The notes under the pieces: model-generated
What the model was told of the DNA's origin: nothing
Seen by the model: the letters and a program-made list of their open reading frames with translations, nothing else
Database searches by the model: none
Assembly (NCBI GenBank): GCA_002104905.1
Contig: MCFE01000645.1
Span: forward strand, 1 to 50,107
Direction of reading: 5' to 3'
Length of the DNA stretch: 50,107 nt
Source of the DNA: Basidiobolus meristosporus CBS 931.73
Taxonomy: Eukaryota; Basidiobolomycota; Basidiobolomycetes; Basidiobolales; Basidiobolaceae
In this document: positions 42,205 through 50,107 of the stretch, piece by piece
Layout: each line of letters opens with the position of its first letter
How positions within the stretch are numbered: the first letter of the stretch is position 1
Program-made: the position numbers and the translations under genes

Positions 42205-44867
42205 CACATCTTTATTTATAATGCTTACTCTGGTGGGTTTTCATTGAATCTTACATGCATGTAGGTGCAATGTTGCAAATACCAGACTACTTTAAACTCA
42301 AATGAGTATTGACAAAAAATCATATAAAATTGACAAGTTGCCAAGTTTTCTATAGTTTCCCCCATGGACAATACTACTTTTATTTAATACTGTAAGAGAA
42401 GGGGAAACGACCATGTGGCTATTGTAGCCAGCCTTTCTGTCATTAAGCACACTGACATCATAGAAAGTGTTATAAGGATCATGGCCAGTTTTTGCCACAC
42501 AAGTCTTATTTGACCATTTATCAGTTGCTACTGTACCAACAATATTTTGATGGCCAATTAATGCTTTTATTGCAGCACCTGGCATACTTGTAACCTTGCA
42601 GAAACTGAGCCAAGTGAGTTTGTGATGTCTTTAGGCTCACCGCAGCCTTTTAGATATGGCACACAGAGTGATAGATCTGAAGAAGAAGGCTCACTGATAG
42701 ATTGTGAGCCTATCTCCCATAACAACAATACCATGCATGAGCCCAGCAAGATCCCAAGCCTCAATGATACAACACCTGTAGAAAAAGTGCTAAGGATACT
42801 TTATGGAGCCAAGTGAGCTCAGCAATATATCTACTGGTAAATGATGTGATGTTATGGCCAAAAGAAGTGGCACCTTTCCACTAATATCAGTAATAGCAAC
42901 TTTAAGGATTACTTCTACCTCTTGTCAACATCATCCCAGAATGCAACCTACTATGTACTGGTATAGATGGACAGCCATCATGTTGCTGGCAGCATAAGAC
43001 CCAGAGACTCTCCTGATACTGGCATGTGTCAACAGTTGCATGGCATTTACATCAGAAATTGCCACCATTGCAAGGTGTCCAGCTTATCAGGAATCCACCA
43101 CCATTGGGGGAAAACATTATTCAAACTGCTGATATATTCTGTGAATACCCCATCTAAAGAAGCTTATGCAGTCTTACAAGTATTGTGAAGCTATAAAGTG
43201 CCACCCTCAGTATCAATCAAGCACAAACATTTCCAATATATTTGATGGAAAATACTACATACATCAAATAATTAAGGGCTACTCTGAAGACACGTAACAC
43301 CATGCCTTTGCCTTGGCTCTTGAGAGCTTCTCACTAAGCAAGCATCTACCAGCGAATGCTGTTGGCTGCTAATTCTCATCTTCCTGAATTAATTGCCTAA
43401 CTTATGGTATCAGAGCAAAAATCTGATGGTAGTCTTGCATGTGTCTGAGCCATAATCACAGTCCAACCTGTAGAGCTACATGTATTCATTACTAGATGAA
43501 TTTTGTATGCTGTCAAGTAGAATACCTACCCAGTGGATGTCATGCCAAGGCCATATTATTTTTAATCTTGGAGATGCCCCAGCTATCAGCAAGATAGCTG
43601 GCTGTTCTGGGCACCATGAATGGTGTTGCAGTTAATTGTGTGAGATCCAGGGGACTTACTCCATAACTCTCACACATTATTATTTCCAATACACCAATGC
43701 TAAGAACTTCATCTTCCCCCAGAGAGAATGTAGAAATGTAAGTAAGCAATTGCAGCAAAGTTGGCAAACTATGAGCCTTTTGCTGAAATATGGAATTAAC
43801 TCAAAACTGGAGATACTCAAGATAGTGGATATCTGTTGGAGCAATAGCTTTCCACTGGGAGCAATGCATTTGCTTTTCAGCAGTATGCCTATATTGATGA
43901 CCAAGTTCTACATGGAGCATTTTAAGCAAAATGAGCCTTTTGAAATACCAGAGAATTTTGAAAGAATTGGCTAGACAGTGCAGAGTATCCCCTACCCTAA
44001 GTACTTCTCATGGGCATCAATCAATACTCTTGCACATATGCAATAATACCTATGCAAGGACAGAATGATCTGAATATTCATTGATTCTGGTGGCCTTCCG
44101 AAGCTATTTCTGCCAAGTGTACTTTGGAAGCATTAGGAGGCATATGCTGACATTGTACAAATTTCTATCCAGGAGCAGATCACTAATACCAGCTAGACAC
44201 ATCTACAGCTTTTGTGCAAGGGGTGTAAGACATGATTTGAGCAGCTATACTGCAAATACAAAGCTGAATGCCTGGACCTTGGTTGTTACTGTATCCATTC
44301 TCTGCCCCATCTTGCTTGGTGTTTGGAGAATATTAGGCTTTGCTTTGCAATTTGGGAGATTCCTATGGAGTGGATGTGTTACCTGATAGGAAGATGTGGT
44401 AAATAGCAGGTACTACCATATCCCTATCTTGTAAAGAATATTACCTTCAAGTCTGTGATGGATGTGATGAGTTGCCACATGGAGGACAGCCAGGAAAAGT
44501 TGTAAAATAATTAGTACAGATGTGCACATGGAGACACCTATGCCTATGGCATTAGGAAGCTAAGCAACCCCAATGTGTGGGTAATCAGTTAAGTAATGCA
44601 AAGTTGGGTTCAATACAACAAGCAGCTAATTTTCATTAGGACAACTGTACCAAGGTATGCTGGGCTTCTCTTGGTTGCAAGCTGTTTTCTATACTATCCA
44701 AAATAGAATTCACACAAGGAAGAGCCAGAGTGCACCTGTAAGGGGGACTAGAATCCACCAGGGAGAAGGGATATATAAGCTAAGTACCAAAATGTTCATA
44801 GCAGAAATTCAGGAGGTATTCATGGTAAATGTATCTACAACCAAACATATGCTTACAGGATGTATAT
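42205..44867 (+). pseudogene. tnp2-like transposase (copy 1)
   Basis: Longest run of the transposase. Order: Cys motif RCNVANTRLL (about 42265), acidic/Ser stretch MSLGSPQPFRYGTQSDRSEE (42622), NCHHCK and GIHHHWGKT (43050-43115), GDAPAISKIAG (43570-43602) followed by a HHEWCC/CEIQGTYS cluster, SKQLQQSW, LGAMHLLFSSMP (about 43857), FEIPENFERIG, LPKLFLPSVLWKH, then HSLPHLAWCLENI and WEIPMEWMC (44290-44380, the FPMER-type block) and NITFKSVMDVMS. This order matches the tnp2/Plavaka-like cut-and-paste transposases of basidiomycetes. More than ten stops, so inactive. Interrupted on the right by a Gypsy-C LTR. Confidence 0.6.
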
Positions 44868-45723
44868 TGTCATGATCACATGAGTTCCCTGGTGTCTTAC
44901 ACTCTTGCTAATTCAGCTTGGTATGAAATCCCAGTTCCTTTCAGAAAGTTTTCCTACATTCTAGCAACTTCTGGAAAGTTCCAAGTCAACATTAGACAAT
45001 GGAATATTCTATGGAAGTTTCCATTTGGAGTTTAGGTAGCTCAATACCATATTTGGTAATTGCATGTCACATGACCTTGTCATATGTTCAGCTGACCACT
45101 GACATATGCCCATGGGATATTCTAGTCTGTACTTTAGTATATTTCTATCTTGTCACACCTACTGAGCCTCACACCAGAACCCCTTCAATATTAGCCAATA
45201 TCTCTTAGCATCCATATTGCCAAAAGTATATTTAGTCCTATTCTGCCCTTACATATTCCTCAGTCTGATAAACACAGGTTGTGAATAAACAGACTTGCCT
45301 TAGAAATCCTCCTTGCCTTGTTGATTCATATCTAAGTCCTTTTCTGGTCCTGTCTTACCTAGCTCTACTCACCTGCTATGTGTCTATTCATAACAGTTTA
45401 ATCAGACTACACTTGACTTACCTGTGAATCTCTGCCTTCTACCCAAAGTTCTTGAGAAGAGTTTGCAAAGGAATACCCACTGTACGTATCACCCTGAATC
45501 TTTCCCTAGTCTTGCCCTCTGATGGCAAAGATACTCTATCTTTGTAAAATTATTGGCCAAACCTGCATTCACTTTATTACCCTGCTGGTGTAGTTTACAA
45601 TTGTTAAAGTAACAAAAGCTTCAGTACAATGCTCTATTAAAGGATTTTAAAGCAAATACCTTCTGAAGTGATGCAAGCTTATTTAAGGTTGGGGATTGCG
45701 GCTCAACAATTGTGTTCTTGACA
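44868..45723 (+). repeat. Gypsy-C long LTR region, 856 bp, without internal sequence
   Basis: TGTCATGATCACATGAG...TTCTTGACA, the same length as 22444-23299. No gag follows. Flanks tatat and aacaa do not match. It includes both the 504 bp-type LTR and the extra module, arguing that the 856 bp unit behaves as a repeat in its own right. Confidence 0.7.
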
Positions 45724-45920
45724 AACAAGTGTCTTTATAAGCCGCATATTGCCTGTGAAATATTGTTTTGATGATCCTGTCAGAAGGCAATTACAAATTC
45801 AATGTCCTGTAACTATGAGGTACTGATCCTGTTGAGACACCAGGTTGAGAAAGTTAAAAAGTAATAGCACCCCAGATCTCACAAAGAACTTAGTCAAGAT
45901 TTCTCATCTCAGTAATACAC
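45724..45920 (+). repeat. R3 repeat (+)
   Basis: gatcctgtcagaaggcaatt, gaggtactgatcctgttgag and gcaccccagatctcac parallel 32700-32835. It ends at the X5 terminus. No gene. Confidence 0.5.
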
Positions 45921-46560
45921 TTGTACCATTGTACCATGCCAGGGTGCGTGGCATGATCCACGGTTGTAAAAAACAATTGGGCGCAATATAATAGCTACCA
46001 GTAGGAAGGATTGTTCTTGGACAATTTTGCACTATGTAGGACAATCTTGCACACTATGGCACAATCTGACACAATGAGGTTGGCACAGATGATTGCACCA
46101 ACTTGTAATGTTTGCATCATGTGCATGGTTGGATACCGCTATTATGGCAGGTAAAATCTGGTATTTAGATATGTTTCTTTAATGTGAATGGAAATAAATG
46201 TGTATCACACTATAAACTACACTGATACTTACCATTTTGGTAACCATCACTCCAATTGGACAGTATCTCCGTGGTTAATTGGTCCAAAAGTATCCTGAAG
46301 CTGGCAGCCCCCAATTGGCTCATTGACTACTAAACAAGCTACCTGATATGCCATTAAATATCCCATTTTTCCCATTGAGCAAGTAAATCCCTGATCTTAG
46401 TGATTGGACAAGGTGTCATAGCTGGCATGCAAGCAATTGGGTAGGTGTAAAACAGATCCAATAGCTGCACTGGTATTACAGATGATGTATATATAAGCAG
46501 GGTTTTTATTGATAAGGGTTCTGTCTCAAATGTGAGACAACCTTGATATTACTTATATCA
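45921..46560 (-). repeat. Element X terminal region (X5)
   Basis: Aligned base by base with 47409-48060. Most CpGs of that copy are TpG or CpA here. Contains the complement of AATAAA near 46507 and the open tail ending QWEKWDI on the minus strand. Terminus reads acttgtaccattg, compared with acttgttccacc. Confidence 0.7.
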
Positions 46561-47408
46561 AAAATTTAATGATCACTGATTTGCAATGGCTTGATTTGGA
46601 TTGCAAAAAAATGGGTTGTTGGGATCATTACAAATAATAGCAATTCAATGCATTTGCATCTTTTTCTCCTGGGTTTTTTTCTCACAGGGATTACTACTGA
46701 AGCATATGGTAGTGACTCACTTTGCACACCTATACTACTTCCTGACTGACTATCATCTTGGCTACTTATGTATTTGTAGTCAGTATTTTGCCTCCTAGTT
46801 GATGAGTGCAATGCTGCAGCTTGGCTGTGCTGAATTGGTCCAACTGAACCAGCCTGGAGTGCCATGCACTGATGCGTTCTTTTACTTGCCAAGGCTCTGG
46901 TGGCTGAGGCACTTCATGTTGGTCATCATTGGTCAGTTCACCAGAAGTAACTTGCTGATGGTCAGGCAAAACAACATGCGCAGGCGCAACTTAACATGTT
47001 GAGATGGCACTTGCTGAGTTTGAGGTGATGCTGCATGTTGACACAACTTGGTCCACTCCAATGGACTTGTGTCTACATGAGCAGTTTGGTGAGTTCTGGT
47101 AGTTTTGCTCTGAAGCACATGCACTGACTCAATGCAGGGTGTTCTGGTAAACGGTGTTGGCATAGTCTGGACTGATATGTGCCAGCATGCTGTGGTTGCA
47201 GGAAATGGTAAGGTATCCAGCAAGGCATGCTGGCTCAATCTAGACAATGTTGCTTGTGGTCTGTATTCTTCCTCCTCAAGCTCACCATTGGATTCCTCAA
47301 GGTACTCACTTACCCTCTGTCTGATACTTTGGAGCTGTTGCCTAGATGAGTCCTGTGTATATTGCTCTTTGAAGCCACTTAGCTCTACAAATATATCAAG
47401 TAATACAT
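46561..47408 (-). pseudogene. Element X gene1, C-terminal part (X5)
   Basis: Minus strand: VELSGFKEQYTQDSSRQQLQ, SIRQRVSEYLEESNGELEEE, LSRLSQHALLDTLPF, DTSPLEWTKLCQHA, GELTNDDQHEVPQPPEPW; a one-base deletion (cctttgg to ccttgg) then shifts the frame and the tail resumes as ASKRTHQCMALQAG. N-terminal part missing: at about 47408 the gene joins the terminus of X6 across the shared bases attag. The fused frame therefore begins inside X6 terminal sequence. Confidence 0.7.
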
Positions 47409-48060
47409 TAGACTTGTTCCACCATACCGTGCCAGGGCATGTGGCGCAATCCGCGGTTGCAAAGAACAATTGGGCGCGATATTATAGCTACCAGAAGGCA
47501 GGATTGTTCTTGGACAATTTCGCACTATGCGGGACAATCTCGCACACTATGGCACAATTTGACACAATGAGGTTGGCGCGGATGATTGCGCCAACTTGTA
47601 ATGCTTGAATCACGTGCGCAATTGGATACCGCTATAATGGCAGGTAAAATCCGGTATTTGGATATGTTTCTTTAATGTAAATGGAAATAAATGTGTATCA
47701 CACTATAAACTACACTGATACTTACCATTTTGGTTACCCTCACTCCAATTGGACGGTATCTCAGTGGTTAATTGGTCCAAAAGTATCCTGAAGCTGGCAG
47801 CCCCCAATTGGCTCATTGACTACTGAAAAAGCTACCTGATTTGCCATCAAATATCCCATTTAGCCCATTGAGCAAGTAAATCCCTAATCCTAGTGATTGG
47901 GCAAGGTGTCATAGCTAGCACGCAAGCGATCGTGTAGGTGCGAAACAGATCCAATAGCTGCACTGGTATTACAGATGACGTATATATATGCAGGGTGTTT
48001 TTTATAGGGGTTCCGTCTCAAATGTGAGACGTCCTTGATATTACTTATATCAAAAATTTG
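47409..48060 (-). repeat. Element X terminal region (X6)
   Basis: Outer end ATTAGACTTGTTCC (47407-47420) then accataccgtgccagggc. CpG-rich, unlike the rest of the window. On the minus strand it carries the open tail RIRDLLAQWAKWDI, and just after gene1 two small hairpins (GTCTCA-aatg-TGAGAC at about 48015-48030 and TTGATAT-tactt-ATATCAA). Probably one terminal inverted repeat of the element. Confidence 0.7.
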
Positions 48061-48118
48061 ATGATCACTGATTTGCGATGACTTCATTTGGATTGCAAAA
48101 AAAGGGCTGTCGGGATCA

Positions 48119-49396
48119 TTACAAATGTGAGCAATTCAAAGCAATCGCATCATCTTCTCCTGGGTTTTTTCTCACAGGGATTACTACTGAAGCATTTGGT
48201 AGTGACTCACTTTGCACACCTATACTACTTCCTGGCTGACTATCATCTTGGCTACTTGTGTATTTGTAGTCAGTATTTTGCCTCCTAGTTGATGAGTGCA
48301 ATGCTGCAGCTTGGCCGCGCTGAATTGCTCCAACTGAACCAACTGAACCGGCCTGTAGTGCTACGCGCTGACGCGTTCTTTTACTTGCCAAGGACTACGG
48401 TGGTTGAGTCACTTCATGTTGGTCATCATCAGTCAGTTCACCAGAAGTAACTCGCTGATGGTCAGGCAAAATGACACGCGCAGGTGCGCCTTGACGCGTT
48501 GAGATGGCCCTTGGCTGAGTTTGATGTGATGTTGCATGTTGACGCAACTTGGTCCACTCCAATGGACTTGTGTCTAAATGAGCAGTTTGGCAAGTTCTGG
48601 TAGTTTTGCTCTGAAGCGCGCACGTTGACCCGACGCGCGTTGACTCAATGCGGGGCGTTCTGTTAAAGGGTGTTGGCGTGGTCTGGACTGACGTGCGCCG
48701 GCGCGCTGTGGTTGCAAGAGATGGTAGGGAATCCAGCAAGGCGTGCTGGCGCAATCTGGACAATGTTGCTCGCGGTCTGTATTCTTCCTCCTGTAGCTCA
48801 CCATCTGATTCCTCAAGGTATTCACTTACCCTCTGTCTGATACTTTGGAGCTGTTGCCTGGATGAGTCCTGTGTATATTGCTCTTGGAAGCCACTTAGCT
48901 CTACTAATATATCACATAGTACATTAGTCATTTGAGGCAAAAACTCATTGAAAATCTCTTTGGTTCCCAAAGTTGAGGCACAAACAGACGCGTCCAACCC
49001 GTACTGTGCAAATTGCGTGCAAAATTGGTCCCGCATGGCTTCTTCATCAAATCCCCTCACTCTCTGCTCATTCTTGATTTCAATACTTCTCTTGTTATAT
49101 ATCTTCTTACATACATTGGCAGGCATCTTGATGTAGAACTCATGCCACAGCATTCTACTCTAATTCTTCCATCTTTGTTGACTCTCTGAGGTATCTAGTT
49201 CTGCTAGATTAATAAGTAGTGCCCAAAGATCTGTATGAAGGCTCATCACAGACACTTGGGCCATACCAAAATCATTTGGCAAGAACTCAAACAGATCTGA
49301 CATGGACTTTTCCAGTCTGGATGGCCCTTGTGAGCTGGGCATTGGGTTTTGTCTGGGTTGTACTAAAGATGAGATCAGACTTGATATGGGGACCAT
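48119..49396 (-). pseudogene. Element X gene1, nearly intact (X6)
   Basis: One minus-strand frame of 426 codons from ATG at 49394-49396 to the stop near 48119, broken only by two TAG codons (49160-49162 and 48395-48397). Parts: MSDLFEFLPNDFGMAQ, a Trp-rich stretch RWKN-SRMLWHEFYIKM, basic NKRSIEIKNEQRVRGFDEEA, QFAQYGLDASV, a helical DILVELSGFQEQY, a Gln/Glu-rich segment, a Ser/Thr/Arg-rich low-complexity region, GELTDDDQHE, then the basic SKRTRQRVALQ and the tail VVIPVRKN. No family recognised. X2 and X3 show sense codons at both stops. Context (beside the terminal repeat, divergent from gene2) suggests a transposon protein, perhaps DNA-binding. Confidence 0.7.
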
Positions 49397-49753
49397 AGCA
49401 ACGGATTTGGATACTTATACAGCAGTATATTGGCATCAACCTGGTCTTATATGAAATATATATGAAAACTAATGTGATTGTTGAATTTTCTATATATTAT
49501 GCATAATGCAGCTTGGATCATGTTAACACGGATCAGATCACATCAATTGCAAATTCCTATTTGATTATAGACCTATGAGTAAAGCATTAATAAAAGTACC
49601 AAGGCATTGTTTGCAGATGATTTTTGCAACATAATGATGGGATACATGGCAATTGATGGAGACTTAATCATAATGCACTAAATTCAGATAAATAACTCAG
49701 ATTGCGCCCAATCAATTTAAACCACTTCCATACAATCATCCACCTATTTTAAT
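49397..49753. promoter_or_regulatory. Spacer between divergent element X genes
   Basis: 357 bp between gene1 start (-) and gene2 start (+). AT-rich, with tatatatgaa and tatatattatg near 49455-49500. The block at 49626-49659 is conserved in X1a and X1b. Likely a two-way promoter; inferred from position. Confidence 0.45.
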
Positions 49754-50107
49754 ATGGCTTACTCATCTGAATGGTCTTTTCTCATCAATCCCATCACTAC
49801 CACTGGATTTCCTTTTGACACACTAGAGGAGATCTATACCAGATACTGCGATCCATCTACCCCAATCTACTCAAGGAGATACCTTGTTAAGCTTCTCTGC
49901 TATTACAAGAACTACTGCCCTACAAGGTTTCATCCCACTATCCATGGCAACAAAAGTCCTAGAAGCTTTCATTCCCAGCTGACAGCAATGGAGAACCACC
50001 TTGCAGAGGGTATGAATGACTTAGAGCAAGCTTGGAATACTAGGTTCAGAAGCTCCAATAGACTTCCATATCCCAGAGTGTTCAGCAACAGGTTCCATAT
50101 CAGGAGT
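49754..50107 (+). CDS. Element X gene2, 5' part, open to window edge
   Basis: ATG at 49754-49756 (aatATGGCTTAC) starts 118 uninterrupted codons reaching the last base of the window, so it is partial rather than ended. It begins MAYSSEWSFLINPITTTGF and includes DTLEEIYTRYCDPSTPIYSR, a KLLCYYKNYCPTRFHP segment with two cysteines, MENHLAEGMNDLEQAWNTR and an Arg-rich end. No recognised domain, signal peptide or membrane segment. The related remnant at 1950-2509 suggests about 66 more residues, ending in the terminal repeat. It is the only long undamaged frame in the window that looks like a member of a multi-copy family. Could be a transposase part or accessory protein; unproven. Confidence 0.6.
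   Translation, partial: MAYSSEWSFLINPITTTGFPFDTLEEIYTRYCDPSTPIYSRRYLVKLLCYYKNYCPTRFHPTIHGNKSPRSFHSQLTAMENHLAEGMNDLEQAWNTRFRSSNRLPYPRVFSNRFHIRS

Noticed and set aside
45921-48960. Classical RIP (CpA-biased) as the cause of decay
   Set aside because: The visible X5/X6 differences concentrate at CpG rather than CpA. CpG methylation and deamination fits better, although I could not count them formally.
1-50107. CRISPR array, tRNA or rRNA gene, bacterial operon
   Set aside because: No regularly spaced short repeats, no cloverleaf or rRNA-like segment recognised, and all gene families are eukaryotic mobile elements.

Overview
This window looks like a fungal, probably basidiomycete (Agaricomycete), heterochromatic repeat island. 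Evidence: chromodomain Ty3/Gypsy elements, a degenerate tnp2-like transposase of the kind common in mushroom-forming fungi, low G+C, marked CpG depletion, and no recognisable intact host gene, tRNA or rRNA. Almost every base belongs to nested, truncated mobile elements; nearly all coding regions are broken. The taxon is inferred from element types only.

Families (names are mine). Gypsy-A: LTRs of about 368 bp (TGTTA...TAACA); copies at 4265-8313 (-), 16448-20976 (-), 11214-14655 (+), with + strand tails at 8314-9452 and 20977-22443. Gypsy-C: a chromodomain element with LTRs of 504 or 856 bp (TGTCATGATC start); 22444-27250 (+), 27313-30490 (-), a pol piece at 3532-4264 (-), and LTRs at 33204-33707 and 44868-45723. 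LTR-B: about 1.07 kb LTRs without an identifiable internal region (160, 6230, 18388, 30796, 31856, 37911, with fragments elsewhere), plus a relative, LTR-D, at 34134. Copia remnants lie at 9458-11213 and 14656-16094. The tnp2-like DNA transposon has two decayed copies (35601-39990 and 41811-44867), each with a divergently oriented accessory gene.

The most unusual material is element X, six pieces of an apparently undescribed two-gene DNA transposon. Gene1 (about 425 codons, no known domain) and gene2 (start seen at 49754, open to the window edge) are divergently oriented around a 357 bp spacer. A similar terminal region of 0.5-0.6 kb follows the 3' end of each gene, as expected for long terminal inverted repeats. 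X6 (47409 to the window end) is the least decayed copy and still CpG-rich; its neighbour X5 (45921-47408) has lost many of the same CpGs to TpG/CpA. A 740 bp near-perfect palindrome at 34783-35522, flanked by a 9 bp direct repeat, has the same outermost bases as X6 and may be a non-autonomous relative.

Layout: 1-2930 X1 with an LTR-B; 3178-4264 LTR and Gypsy-C scraps; 4265-22443 Gypsy-A copies interleaved with Copia; 22444-30490 two opposed Gypsy-C copies; 30491-35600 LTR-B/D cluster, unknown gene remnant and palindrome; 35601-44867 two tnp2 copies with X3/X4 between them; 44868-45723 Gypsy-C LTR; 45724-50107 R3 repeat, X5 and X6. No pathway is encoded; the functional content is transposition machinery in stages of decay.
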